Positions 30,558 through 39,938 of a DNA stretch of 64,000 nt are shown piece by piece. The position numbers and the translations under genes are program-made. The notes beneath the pieces were generated by a model. That model saw nothing but the letters and a program-made list of their open reading frames with translations, was not told the origin of the DNA and searched no databases. How positions within the stretch are numbered: the stretch's first letter is position 1; each line of letters begins with the position of its first letter. This DNA comes from Poriferisodalis sp965116245 (GTDB lineage Bacteria > Actinomycetota > Acidimicrobiia > Acidimicrobiales > Poriferisodalaceae), in assembly GCA_965116245.1 (NCBI GenBank), contig OZ220497.1, positions 1-64,000 of the forward strand. Reading direction: 5' to 3'.

Positions 30558-31273
30558 TCGAGGTAACGGACCTGAGCGTGCAATTCGGCGGTGTTCGTTC
30601 GCTTGATGAAGTGACCCTGGCGTTCCCGGGCGGCAACTGTGGATTGATTGGCCCCAACGGTGCAGGCAAGACCACGCTGTTCAATGTTCTGTCTGGGTTT
30701 GTGACACCTGTGGCTGGCCGCGTGGCGGTGGAGGGAGTGGACCTACTGGACATGACCGACTATCGGCGGGCCCGCTGGGGGGTAAGACGTACATTTCAAA
30801 CAGTGCAGACCATCGACAGTTTGTCGGTGTATGACAACGTGCGAACAGTCCACGAGCACGCTCGGGGAGACTCCAAACATGAACAGCGGGACGATGCTGT
30901 GCAAGATGTCCTGGAGTTCGTTGGACTGAGCGAGCTTCGCAACGAAGTGGTACGAACACTGTCTCAGCGTGATCGTCGCTTCATCGAAGTAGCGCGGGCG
31001 ATAGTGGGCGCTCCGCGCGTGGTTCTGCTAGACGAGCCTGCAGCCGGGCTACCAGAGGAAGAAACTGAACACCTGGCACAGATCATTCGGGCCGTGCCGC
31101 AGCGCACGGGAGCCACGGTGGTGCTTGTAGACCATGACATGTCGCTTGTACAAGCGTGCTGCGACTGGACAGCAGTACTGGACTTCGGACGGCTGGTCGC
31201 GGCAGGACCAACTGCCGAGGTGCTCCGCGACGAGCGAGTGCTCTCCGCCTACGTTGGCAACGAAGCGGCATGA
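30554..31273 (+). CDS. livG: LIV-type ABC transporter ATPase (LivG-like) with divergent signature
   Basis: 239 residues. Walker A GPNGAGKTT (about 33-41), Q-loop RRTFQTVQ, Walker B VVLLDEPAAGL and switch His in LVDHDM are intact. The ABC signature, normally LSxGQ or LSYGQQ in this family, reads LSQRDRRFIEVARA, so the glycine that contacts ATP is missing. Such divergence can make one of the two nucleotide sites weak while the partner ATPase keeps a canonical one. The start is the ATG overlapping the previous stop. Confidence 0.9.
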   Translation: MIEVTDLSVQFGGVRSLDEVTLAFPGGNCGLIGPNGAGKTTLFNVLSGFVTPVAGRVAVEGVDLLDMTDYRRARWGVRRTFQTVQTIDSLSVYDNVRTVHEHARGDSKHEQRDDAVQDVLEFVGLSELRNEVVRTLSQRDRRFIEVARAIVGAPRVVLLDEPAAGLPEEETEHLAQIIRAVPQRTGATVVLVDHDMSLVQACCDWTAVLDFGRLVAAGPTAEVLRDERVLSAYVGNEAA

Positions 31274-32061
31274 CCGATAGCAAATCGCCAACTGGCGTGG
31301 CGCGAGAGAACGCGGCTTTAGAAAACAACTCCATCGGGAATCCTCCGCAGCCAAGCCTCACCCTGTCTGATCTGACAGTGGATCGCGGCGGTCGGCCAGT
31401 GGTACACGAGGTAACGCTTCACGTGCCACCAGGTGAGATCACGACACTGCTCGGACCAAACGGTGCCGGAAAATCAAGCCTCGCCGCCGCCGTCGCTGGC
31501 CTAGCGCGGGTGCGGTCAGGCAGCGTCATGCTGGCGGACACGGACATCACGGGTTGGCGGCCTGAGCGGGTACGTCAAGCCGGAGTAGCGGTGGTTCCCG
31601 AGGGTCGTCGCCTGCTGAGCGACCTCACCGTGACCGACAACTTGCGGGTCGCCACCTATTCGCTTAGCGAAGAAGCGGCCGCTGACGGCATCAAATATGC
31701 CCGCACACTGTTCCCGGAACTAGATCGTCGACGCAACAGCCTCGGGCGCCAACTCTCAGGCGGCGAGCAGCAGATGGTGGTGCTGGCCCAAGCCCTAGTG
31801 TCTCGTCCCAAGGTGTTGGTGGTGGACGAACTGTCCTTGGGTTTGGCACCGATTGTGGTGAAACGCCTGACACCAGTGCTGACCGAGGTAGCCAACAACG
31901 GAGTGGCTGTGCTGCTGATTGAGCAGTTCGCACACGTGGCTCTTGATCTGGCCACTAAGGCGTACGTGCTTGAAAGCGGTCGCGTCCGATACGAAGGCAG
32001 CGCGCAGGAGTTGATCGGTCAACCCGAGGTGCTGCACTCGGCATACCTGCTGCAGGACTGA
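31270..32061 (+). CDS. livF: LIV-type ABC transporter ATPase (LivF-like)
   Basis: 263 residues with a ~28-residue N-terminal extension before the ATPase domain. Walker A GPNGAGKSS, signature LSGGEQQMVVLAQAL, Walker B VLVVDELSLGLAP (the usual DEP is DEL) and IEQFAHVAL replacing the usual switch His region typical of LivF (EQN) proteins. It is the last transporter gene; its ATG overlaps the previous stop. The canonical signature here would complement the divergent one in the partner. Confidence 0.92.
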   Translation: MTDSKSPTGVARENAALENNSIGNPPQPSLTLSDLTVDRGGRPVVHEVTLHVPPGEITTLLGPNGAGKSSLAAAVAGLARVRSGSVMLADTDITGWRPERVRQAGVAVVPEGRRLLSDLTVTDNLRVATYSLSEEAAADGIKYARTLFPELDRRRNSLGRQLSGGEQQMVVLAQALVSRPKVLVVDELSLGLAPIVVKRLTPVLTEVANNGVAVLLIEQFAHVALDLATKAYVLESGRVRYEGSAQELIGQPEVLHSAYLLQD

Positions 32062-32066
32062 GTTCG

Positions 32067-32948
32067 GTGTCAGCGCACACCTCGGGGCGGGCACTAGGTA
32101 TACCTGCCGCTGGTTTGGCCATGGTCGGCTGGGCAGCCTCCGGCGTGATCGCCAAAGGTCTCTCCGAGTTGGGGCCGTTAGCTGTGGTGTTCTGGCGGAT
32201 GTGGCTCTACACCGGCATCGTGGTGCTGTTCTTGTGGCTGAACGGCACACCGCTGCGCTGGAAGTCCATCAAGGTGTCCTTTTGGGGCGGATTCTCGCTG
32301 GCTTTTGACATCATGCTGTTCTTCACATCGCTGAGGCTGACCACTGTCGCCAATGCGACTGTCGTGGCCTCACTCCAGCCGTTGTTGATGCTCTACCTGG
32401 CACCCAAGCTCTTCAATGAGCACCCCAAGGGCAAACACTGGGGAATGGCGTTCGTAGCCATTGGCGGCATCGCGGTCGTCGTGTTCGGATCGTCGGGCAT
32501 TCCCGAGTGGAGCGTGCTAGGCGACTTGCTTGCTGTGTTGACGCTGTTTGCGTGGACGGGCTACTTCGTTTTCTCGAAGCTGAGCACACAGAAAATCAGC
32601 TCCTCGCAGTACACCGGCGGCAGCGCTTTGGTGTGCTCATTAGTGGCTTCGCCGTTCGCGATTGCTTCGGGCCAAGTGTTTGACTTTCCCTCGCTCGGTA
32701 CTTGGGTCTGGCTGGCAATCCTGTCAATCGGGCCAGGATTCACCAGTCACATGCTGATGAACTGGTCACTAGCACGGATTCCAGCATGGGTGGGGTCCAC
32801 CATGACCCTGGCAATTCCCGTGACGAGCACCCTGATGGCGTGGGTGTTCCTCGGCGACCAAGTGTCGCCGTGGCAGTTCGTCGGCATGACAGTAGTGATG
32901 TTCACACTCGCAGTCGTGGTGCTAGATCAATCACGCACCAAGTTGTAG
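32067..32948 (+). CDS. EamA/DMT family transporter
   Basis: 293 residues with about ten membrane helices in two EamA halves (residues ~12-140 and ~150-290). The first half has WAASGVIAKGLSELGPLAVVFWRMWLYTGIVV and the second WTGYFVFSKLSTQ and a C-terminal VSPWQFVGMTVVMFTLAVVVL. Starts at GTG five bases after the livF stop with AGGA upstream, so it is in the importer operon. It probably exports a metabolite; specificity unknown. Confidence 0.9.
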   Translation: MSAHTSGRALGIPAAGLAMVGWAASGVIAKGLSELGPLAVVFWRMWLYTGIVVLFLWLNGTPLRWKSIKVSFWGGFSLAFDIMLFFTSLRLTTVANATVVASLQPLLMLYLAPKLFNEHPKGKHWGMAFVAIGGIAVVVFGSSGIPEWSVLGDLLAVLTLFAWTGYFVFSKLSTQKISSSQYTGGSALVCSLVASPFAIASGQVFDFPSLGTWVWLAILSIGPGFTSHMLMNWSLARIPAWVGSTMTLAIPVTSTLMAWVFLGDQVSPWQFVGMTVVMFTLAVVVLDQSRTKL

Positions 32949-32973
32949 TAGCCGCTGTTGTAGTAATCCCCGA

Positions 32974-34452
32974 CTAAGCGCTGGCATGTACTGGTGGACG
33001 TCTATGTGCCCACGGCGCAGCGAGTTCCATCTGAGCTGCAACTTGCAACAGCACATCCTCACGGCCAGGTGCCGCCACTAGCTGCACGCCGATTGGCAGA
33101 CCCTCTGGAGACATACCCTCGGGCAAACCTAAAGGCACCGAGATAGCTGGCTGCCCGCTCACGTTGAACTGTGGCAGATACGGCGTCACCTTCGCCAACC
33201 GCTTAGTCAACGTGCGTTCGTCCCCATTCACGAGATGGCCGACGGGAGGCGGAACGACACCCAACGTGGGGGTCAACAGCAAGTCGAAACCGTCGCCTGT
33301 TCCTAGCCGCGGACTCCACCACGAGACCATCTCGCGGGTGAATAGCTGCAAACGCTCGCGGCTGGCGAGCAGGTCTGCGGCGCTGATCTTCGCGCCGCGC
33401 TGGTAGTTGATCCACGCAACCGGCTCAACGTCGTCCTCGGTCCACGGCCGACCGAGGACGCTCTCGAGTGATCGCAGACTGGCCGTGGCACTGGCCCGCA
33501 TAACGCGGACGTAGTCGTACATGTAGTCATTGCTTGCTAGAGATGCTGGCTGCGCTTGCTCTACACGGTGCCCGATGTCGTCCAGCAAACCAGCGGCTGC
33601 TTCGACAGCCTGGGAACACAGCGGGTCAGTTGCTTCGAATGAGATGGTGGAAGCCACACCAATGTGCAGTTGCCCCGGCTGCTGTGTAAGGGCAGCGACG
33701 TACCCGCCTTGTGGTGCCCGATGGGCTGGCACGTAGGGATCACCAGGTTCGGGCCCTGCGAGCACATCAAGAGCCAGGGCTGCGTCGCGCACAGTGAGAG
33801 TCACTGCCCCATCTGTGGTTCCACCGCCCCAGCCTTCGCCTGCGGGAGCACTCGAGATACGGCCCCGCGACGGCTTGAGACCGACGAGACCGTTGGCGCT
33901 GGCAGGAATACGGATGGAGCCACCGCCGTCGCTGGCATGAGCAATGCGGACTATGCCCGCCGCCACAGCCGCAGCGGCTCCCCCACTTGAACCCAACACC
34001 GTATGGTCGGTATTCCACGGGTTGCGACATGGGCCATACAACGCAGTCTCCGCAGCGGCTGGGCATTGCCCGCCACCGAGTTCGGGGCTGTGCGAGCGAC
34101 CAATACTGATCGCGCCAGCGTCGGCCCAGCGACGCGCCACCGACCCTGTTTGTGAGTATCGATAATCCAGTTCAGCCAACCGACGGTTGCCCTGATAGGC
34201 AGGATCACCTTCGGAAGGACAGTGCAGGTCTTTCAGCGCAATCGGAACGCCAGCTAGCAGCCCATCACTGGCGCCGTGTGCGCAGGCCACAGCGGCTCTC
34301 TGGCGCGCAGCATCATGAGTTGACTCGACGATCGCGTTGATGGTCGGATTTACTTGGTCGCAGTTGGCGATTGCTTGTTCCAATGCCACCGCAGCATCAA
34401 TCTCGCCATTTCGGACCTGTTCGGCGAGTGCAGTTGCATCTGCTGTGTTCAT
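32974..34452 (-). CDS. amidase (amidase signature family)
   Basis: 492 residues. The Ser-cisSer-Lys set is visible: Lys74 in ALKDLHC, the cis-Ser in GSSGGAAAAVAAG (~154-166) and nucleophile Ser179 in DGGGSIRIPAS. Length and the C-terminal GQPAISVPLGLPEG...LPIGVQLVAAPGRED region are typical. ATG at 34452 is chosen because GTGGGG lies six bases before it; in-frame starts as far as 34527 exist. It converges with the EamA gene (25 bases between stops) and is divergent from a DLH-like gene. Amide or carbamate hydrolysis feeding the neighbouring pathway is inferred. Confidence 0.92.
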   Translation of the reverse strand: MNTADATALAEQVRNGEIDAAVALEQAIANCDQVNPTINAIVESTHDAARQRAAVACAHGASDGLLAGVPIALKDLHCPSEGDPAYQGNRRLAELDYRYSQTGSVARRWADAGAISIGRSHSPELGGGQCPAAAETALYGPCRNPWNTDHTVLGSSGGAAAAVAAGIVRIAHASDGGGSIRIPASANGLVGLKPSRGRISSAPAGEGWGGGTTDGAVTLTVRDAALALDVLAGPEPGDPYVPAHRAPQGGYVAALTQQPGQLHIGVASTISFEATDPLCSQAVEAAAGLLDDIGHRVEQAQPASLASNDYMYDYVRVMRASATASLRSLESVLGRPWTEDDVEPVAWINYQRGAKISAADLLASRERLQLFTREMVSWWSPRLGTGDGFDLLLTPTLGVVPPPVGHLVNGDERTLTKRLAKVTPYLPQFNVSGQPAISVPLGLPEGMSPEGLPIGVQLVAAPGREDVLLQVAAQMELAAPWAHRRPPVHASA

Positions 34453-34757
34453 TTGCATCCCCACTAGCTTTGTCGATGGTTCTACCCCGCTGGCGACCCG
34501 ACTGACGTCCTCAGTTGAGTTCCCCAATGGTCGTCTCCGACCGAGGTCCGAGACGAGTTTCCTTTGACTGCAACACCGGATCTGACTCTCCAGATCTGAC
34601 GCTGCAAGCCTGACACTCCAGTATCGCGGTATCCCACGAGGAACCGCCAGACGCTAAACAGGCCGCAAATGGCAACCTCTGCGAACCTAGAGTGAGACTC
34701 TGCTAATTTTCGGCCACAATTGTTCGCCCAAATGGGCGACCAAACAGCGAGGCAGCG
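34453..34757. other. divergent intergenic region with 14-bp repeats
   Basis: Between the amidase and DLH-like starts. Three adjacent 14-mers (34579-34592, 34593-34606, 34607-34620; GATCTGACTCTCCA-like) are followed by an AT-richer stretch (TGCTAATTTTCGGCCACAATTG, in two parts) likely to hold the promoter of the rightward gene. No coding sequence is supported here. Confidence 0.5.
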
Positions 34758-35498
34758 ATGTTTGAAGACCATGTATTGATTGACACAGGCGAAGGAGCGA
34801 TGAGCACCTTCGTGGTGCATCCCGAAGCTAGTGAGCGGCGACCGGGGCCATTCCCGACGGTGTTGTTCTTGATGGACGCGCCCGGCAAACGCGAAGAACT
34901 GCATGACATGGCGCGGCGCATCGCGACGGTCGGCTACTACGTGATGCTGCCGAACCTGTACTACCGCGATGTGCCGGGCTTCATCGTGCAAAGAGACGAC
35001 CCCGCCAGTCGCCAGTTCATGTATGAGATGATGTCCAATCTCTCCAATGCCATGGTCTCGCGTGATGCAGCAGCATTGCTGAAACACGCGGACACCGATC
35101 CGGTCGCCAACACTGAGCGCGTCGGCACCACGGGTTACTGCATGACCGGACCCATGGCCATATGGCTTGCCGCGGACTATCCCGACCAAGTCGTGGCAGC
35201 AGCCTCAATCCATGGCGTACGGCTGGCGGTGGATGCCAGCGACTCGCCTCACCTCAGAGCGCCGGACATCAAAGGCGAAGTGCTGTTGATGTCTGCCGAG
35301 CATGACGACTACGTTGACCGTGCCCACTTCGACCGGCTGTGTACTGCCTTCGATGATGCTGGCACCGATGCGCACACGCTTTGGGTGGAGGGCACGCATC
35401 ACGGCTTCGTGTTCCCTCAGCGGCCGGTGTACGACAAACCAGCCGCCGAGCGACACTGGGAACTGCTACTGGACATGTTCGCTCGCCGCCTGCACTGA
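34758..35498 (+). CDS. dienelactone hydrolase family protein
   Basis: 246-residue alpha/beta hydrolase of the DLH type. Nucleophile Cys128 in TGYCMTG, Asp in AEHDDYVD and His in THHGFVFPQ form the triad. The N-terminal strand TFVVHPEASERRPGPFPTVLFLMDAPG and the Tyr-rich LPNLYYR loop match DLH proteins of actinobacteria. GCGAGG lies upstream of the ATG. A role in hydrolysing lactone intermediates of aromatic degradation is the family norm; the actual substrate is unknown. Confidence 0.9.
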   Translation: MFEDHVLIDTGEGAMSTFVVHPEASERRPGPFPTVLFLMDAPGKREELHDMARRIATVGYYVMLPNLYYRDVPGFIVQRDDPASRQFMYEMMSNLSNAMVSRDAAALLKHADTDPVANTERVGTTGYCMTGPMAIWLAADYPDQVVAAASIHGVRLAVDASDSPHLRAPDIKGEVLLMSAEHDDYVDRAHFDRLCTAFDDAGTDAHTLWVEGTHHGFVFPQRPVYDKPAAERHWELLLDMFARRLH

Positions 35499-35626
35499 GA
35501 CCCTGCGCCGTGACAGGCCTGCAGTGAGACTCGCACGAGCGAGCAAGTAAGTCGCGCCACCTGCACGGGGCGGCGCCAGCCGACTGGCTAAGCAAGCGCG
35601 GCGGCGCAGTGGCACACTGTCGCCCC

Positions 35627-36361
35627 ATGGAGACACTTGAGCTTGTTCGGACCGTATCGCCACCTATCGCAACGCTGGGGTCGAAGTTCTACTTTGACCC
35701 TGCGACGCTGTCCAAAGGCAAAGAAGCTGGGCTGGACGGCTTCCGCTTATACATGTTGGGACGCGGTGGCGTTCTGGGTGATGTGGAACCGGCCGTTGTT
35801 CACAGCGCGTTCGGCTACTTCAACCCGGATCTAATCGCCAACATCTGGAATTCGGCACGAGCCACGATGGCGCCGCGGGATGGCGGCCGGCTCTACATGG
35901 AGTGCGCAGCCTCCTTCGGCGAGTCCAAGCTGAGCGGGGTTGCTGGCCTTGGGGAGTTCAACGCCGCTGCCGACAAGGTCATCAACGCAGGGCTTGTGGA
36001 CAGTTCCGCTCAGGCGCTCTTCGCAGCTATCGCATCAGAGCCGCGCAGCGATGCGCCTGCTGCTCGTGCGTATCAGAACGTGACTGTCCTACGGGAACTG
36101 CGCGGCAGCCTGCACCTAGTTGCGATCATCGCCTCGGGACTCTCGACAGAGATGGCCCACAGGGTGCGCAGGCCAGAGGATGTCAAGATGTTTGGTTGGG
36201 ATAGCGAGGTTGAGGTCACCGACACTCATCGCACCAAATGGGAAGCAGCCGAATCTCTTACCGATGAGCTGATGGTGCCGCTATATGGCGTGCTCAACGA
36301 CAGTGAGGCGCAGGCGCTCGCGAATGGTGTTTCAGCCATCGAGTCGGCGCTAAGCGATTGA
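35627..36361 (+). CDS. SCO6745-like helical protein
   Basis: 244 residues, mostly helical, resembling the actinobacterial SCO6745 family: FYFDPATLSKGKEAGLDGFRLYMLGRGGVLGD at the N-terminus, VVHSAFGYFNPDLI, and DSSAQALFAAI / LRELRGSLHLVAIIASGLS in the C-terminal half. No catalytic motif is recognised, and the family has no assigned function. The ATG at 35627 gives the family N-terminus; a GTG 18 bases upstream is possible. It ends three bases before the large carboxylase gene, so the two are probably linked. Confidence 0.75.
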   Translation: METLELVRTVSPPIATLGSKFYFDPATLSKGKEAGLDGFRLYMLGRGGVLGDVEPAVVHSAFGYFNPDLIANIWNSARATMAPRDGGRLYMECAASFGESKLSGVAGLGEFNAAADKVINAGLVDSSAQALFAAIASEPRSDAPAARAYQNVTVLRELRGSLHLVAIIASGLSTEMAHRVRRPEDVKMFGWDSEVEVTDTHRTKWEAAESLTDELMVPLYGVLNDSEAQALANGVSAIESALSD

Positions 36362-36364
36362 TGC

Positions 36365-39300
36365 ATGAACCTCACGAAGTTGCTGATCGCTAACCGTGGC
36401 GAGATTGCAGTTCGAGTAGCGCGCGCGGCAAACGAGCTCGGCATCTGCACTGTTGCAATCGCTGGCGAAGACGACACCAGTTCACTACACACGCGAGTCG
36501 CCGACGCGTGCGTCACGCTCAAGGGCCGAGGTGTAGCGCCCTACCTTGACGTTCAACAGGTAGTCAACGCAGCGGTGGAGACAGGCTGTGATGCGATCCA
36601 CCCGGGCTACGGCTTCTTGGCCGAGAATCCCGCCCTGGCGCTGGCCTGCAACGAAGCCGATGTGGGTTTCGTGGGACCGGACGCGCGTCACCTAGAGCTC
36701 TTCGGAGACAAACTCGCCGCACGGGCGCTTGCGCGAGACCACCAAGTTCCGCTGCTGCCCGCCACTTGCGAACCCACATCAATCCAAGGGGCACAGTCCT
36801 TCTTGGAAGAGCACGGGCCGATGATGATCAAGGCCCTAGCCGGCGGCGGCGGACGAGGCATGCGCGTGGTGCGGTCGGTCGCGGAGTTGGAGACCGCCTA
36901 CCAACGCTGCGCGAGCGAAGCGGCAGCCGCCTTCGGCAACGGCGACCTCTATGTGGAGCAGTTGATTGAACGTGCTCGTCATATTGAGGTTCAGGTCGTG
37001 GGTGACGGCGTAGCGGTCGCTCACTTGGGCGAACGTGAATGCACGTTGCAACGCCAAAACCAGAAGATCGTAGAGATAGCGCCATCACCGACGCTCACAG
37101 ACGAAGTCCGACAGACGGTGTGCGACGCGGCAGTGAAGATGGCCGCAGCGGTCAACTATCGCAGCCTGGGTACATGGGAGTTCTTGGTTGACCGAGACAA
37201 CCCAAACATCATCGCTTTCTGCGAAGTCAACGCCCGCATCCAGGTGGAACACACGGTGACTGAGGAGGTCACTGGAGTGGATCTGGTAGCCGCCCAGCTA
37301 CGAATTGCAGGTGGCGCCAGCCTGGCCGAGTTGGGCTTGGCCCAACCTGATGTGCCAACGCCACGCGGCTATGCGATCCAGTGCCGCGTCAACACCGAGA
37401 CAATGCAGCACGATGGCACTGCACACCCCAGCGGCGGCGTGCTGGCTGCCTTTGAGCCTCCAACTGGTCCCGGTATCCGCACTGACACCTACGGCTATGT
37501 CGGCTACGGCACCAATCCCAGCTTTGATTCGCTGCTTGCCAAAGTGATCGCGTACAGCCCCAGCCGCGACTATGCCGATGCTGTGCGCCGCACACGCCGA
37601 GCTTTAGGCGAGTTCCGCATTGAGGGCGTAGCCACGAACTTGGCATTCCTCGCAGCGCTGCTTGAGCGCCCAGAGGTGACAAGCAACGAGCTCACGACCA
37701 GCTTCGTGGCCGAACACGCCGAAGCGCTATGCGCAGCCGCGACACAGGCTGAGACTCTGTGGACAGGCCCAGCGGGGACAGGCCCAGCGGCGACTGGCAC
37801 GGTGGGGGCAGGCACAGTGGGGACAGGGGTATCACTTGGGGCGCCCGTAACGGCTGGCGCTGCCGGGCGTGCTGGCGCCGTGGTTGACAACGACCCCTTG
37901 GCAGTGCTGCGCCATGGAGACATCAGCGAAGGCCCAGTGGACCGGGCAGCATCCGACGCCGTACGCGCGCAGGCGCAAGCCGCTGGCGCGGCGTTGCAAG
38001 GCCATCTGGGCCAAGCCGCGCCGGGCCAGCCCAACGCATGGCAAGCCAGCGCACCCGTGCCCGCAATAACGGGCCCCGACGGCAGCATTGCAGTTGCGGC
38101 ACCACTGCAAGGCACGATCGTTTCACTTGCGGTTGAGCAAGGTGATCCGGTAGCCGAAGGTCAACAAGTTGCCGTAATGGAAGCCATGAAAATGGAGCAT
38201 GTCGTGACCTCCACAGTCACTGGCATTGTGCGCATGCTCGGCGTGGCACCGGGTGAGACCGTGTATGAGGGTCATTCGCTGCTCTTTGTCGAAGAAGCCG
38301 CTGTTGAGGTTGAACTCGCCGAATCGGCCACTGCTGTAGACCTTGACTACATCAGACCAGATCTGGCTGAGGTATTTGAGCGCCGCGGCTTTGGTCTTGA
38401 CGCCAACCGGCCCGACGCTGTGGCCAAACGGCACGGTCGAGGGCATCGAACAGCACGCGAGAACATGGCCGATTTGGTGGATCCAGGCACGTTCGTTGAG
38501 TACAGCCCTCTCATGGTCGCCCCTCAGCGTCGTCGGCGCTCAATGGAAGACTTGATCGCCAACACTCAAGGCGACGGCATGGTGGCGGGCGTAGCCAGCG
38601 TAAACGGCGACCTATTCGGCGCCGAGAAGTCGCAGGCGATGGTGATGTCCTACGACTACATGGTGCTTGCAGGCACTCAAGGCGGAAACAACCACCGCAA
38701 AAAGGACCGCTTGTTCGAGATCGCCGAACACAACCGTCTGCCCGTAGTGCTGTTGGCTGAGGGTGGCGGCGGGCGCCCCGGTGACACCGACGGGATCGGC
38801 GGCTCGGGCCTGGACTGTTGGGCATTCACATATTTCGCACGGCTCAGCGGTTTGGTGCCGCTGGTGGGGGTAACCAATGGCCGCTGCTTTGCGGGCAATG
38901 CGGTGCTGCTGGGCTGCTGCGACGTGATCATCGCGACCGAAGGGTCGAACATCGGTGTCGGCGGTCCCGCCATGATCGAAGGTGGCGGACTGGGTGTTTT
39001 CCGTCCCGAAGAAGTCGGCCCCGTCAATGTCCAGTGGCCCAACGGTGTCATTGACGTGCTCGTGGCCGACGAGACCGAGGCAATCGTGGCAGCCAAGCAG
39101 TACTTGTCGTACTTCCAGGGCCCGCTCAGCGAATGGTCATGTCACGACCAGCGCGAGCTGCGCCATTTGGTGCCCGAGAATCGTCTGCGGGCCTACGACG
39201 TGCGCGACATCATCAACAAACTCTGCGATGTGGGGTCGGTGATGGAGTTACGCCGAGGTTGGGGGCCAGGGTGTGTGACGGCACTCGCGCGTATCGAGGG

Positions 39301-39907
39301 ACGTCCAATCGGAGTCGTGGCCAACAACAACCACCATCTAGGCGGCGCAGTTGATGCCGACACTGGAGACAAGGCCGCTCGTTTCATTCAGTTGTGCGAT
39401 GCGCATGACATTCCGCTGCTGTTCCTTTGCGACACACCAGGAATCATGGTCGGCCCGCAAGCCGAATACGAGGCCACAGTCCGCCATGCGGCACGCATGT
39501 TCGTTACGGCGGCCAACGTGGACGTGCCCTTTATGACCATTGTGTTGCGCAAGGGCTACGGGTTAGGCGCGCAAGCGATGGCCGGTGGCAGCTTCAAGGC
39601 GCCGACGTTCACCGTTGCCTGGCCGACTGGCGAGTTCGGCGGCATGGGTCTGGAGGGCTTCGTGAAGCTCGGTTATCGCCGCGAGCTTGAAGCCATTGAA
39701 GACCCAGCGGAGCGCATTGCGGAATACGAAAAACGCGTTGCCCGCCTCTATGAGCAAGGCAAGGCCGTGAACACGGCCACGTTCTTTGAGATTGACGACG
39801 TGATTGATCCCGCCGAGAGCCGCGACTGGATCCGCATGGCGCTGCTCGCAGCCCCCAAGCCACCGCCGCGTACTGGCAAGAAGCGCCCAATGGTGGACAC
39901 CTGGTAG
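36365..39907 (+). CDS. single-chain acyl-CoA carboxylase (biotin carboxylase + BCCP + carboxyltransferase)
   Basis: 1180 residues carrying every activity of a biotin-dependent carboxylase. Residues ~1-450 are biotin carboxylase (LLIANRGEIAVRV, HPGYGFLAEN, GGGGRGMR, FCEVNARIQVEH). A Gly/Ala/Thr linker (~455-575) precedes BCCP (~576-645) with Lys609 in EAMKMEH. The carboxyltransferase (~660-1180) has GGSGLDC, EGSNIGVGGPAMIEGGG and GKKRPMVDTW at the end. The order matches the single-chain long-chain acyl-CoA carboxylases of some actinobacteria. Substrate is probably an acyl-CoA. The linker contains 15-bp repeat units (near 37760-37830) in frame (TGPAGTGPAATGTVGAG). Two CoA-transferase genes lie downstream on the other strand. 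Confidence 0.93.
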   Translation: MNLTKLLIANRGEIAVRVARAANELGICTVAIAGEDDTSSLHTRVADACVTLKGRGVAPYLDVQQVVNAAVETGCDAIHPGYGFLAENPALALACNEADVGFVGPDARHLELFGDKLAARALARDHQVPLLPATCEPTSIQGAQSFLEEHGPMMIKALAGGGGRGMRVVRSVAELETAYQRCASEAAAAFGNGDLYVEQLIERARHIEVQVVGDGVAVAHLGERECTLQRQNQKIVEIAPSPTLTDEVRQTVCDAAVKMAAAVNYRSLGTWEFLVDRDNPNIIAFCEVNARIQVEHTVTEEVTGVDLVAAQLRIAGGASLAELGLAQPDVPTPRGYAIQCRVNTETMQHDGTAHPSGGVLAAFEPPTGPGIRTDTYGYVGYGTNPSFDSLLAKVIAYSPSRDYADAVRRTRRALGEFRIEGVATNLAFLAALLERPEVTSNELTTSFVAEHAEALCAAATQAETLWTGPAGTGPAATGTVGAGTVGTGVSLGAPVTAGAAGRAGAVVDNDPLAVLRHGDISEGPVDRAASDAVRAQAQAAGAALQGHLGQAAPGQPNAWQASAPVPAITGPDGSIAVAAPLQGTIVSLAVEQGDPVAEGQQVAVMEAMKMEHVVTSTVTGIVRMLGVAPGETVYEGHSLLFVEEAAVEVELAESATAVDLDYIRPDLAEVFERRGFGLDANRPDAVAKRHGRGHRTARENMADLVDPGTFVEYSPLMVAPQRRRRSMEDLIANTQGDGMVAGVASVNGDLFGAEKSQAMVMSYDYMVLAGTQGGNNHRKKDRLFEIAEHNRLPVVLLAEGGGGRPGDTDGIGGSGLDCWAFTYFARLSGLVPLVGVTNGRCFAGNAVLLGCCDVIIATEGSNIGVGGPAMIEGGGLGVFRPEEVGPVNVQWPNGVIDVLVADETEAIVAAKQYLSYFQGPLSEWSCHDQRELRHLVPENRLRAYDVRDIINKLCDVGSVMELRRGWGPGCVTALARIEGRPIGVVANNNHHLGGAVDADTGDKAARFIQLCDAHDIPLLFLCDTPGIMVGPQAEYEATVRHAARMFVTAANVDVPFMTIVLRKGYGLGAQAMAGGSFKAPTFTVAWPTGEFGGMGLEGFVKLGYRRELEAIEDPAERIAEYEKRVARLYEQGKAVNTATFFEIDDVIDPAESRDWIRMALLAAPKPPPRTGKKRPMVDTW

Positions 39908-39938
39908 GTCGGTAAGGCCTGTAAGTCCAGCGTGATGT

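Noticed and set aside
34482..35189. Minus-strand 235-residue ORF
   Set aside because: It is antisense to the well-supported dienelactone-hydrolase-like gene and shows no family pattern.
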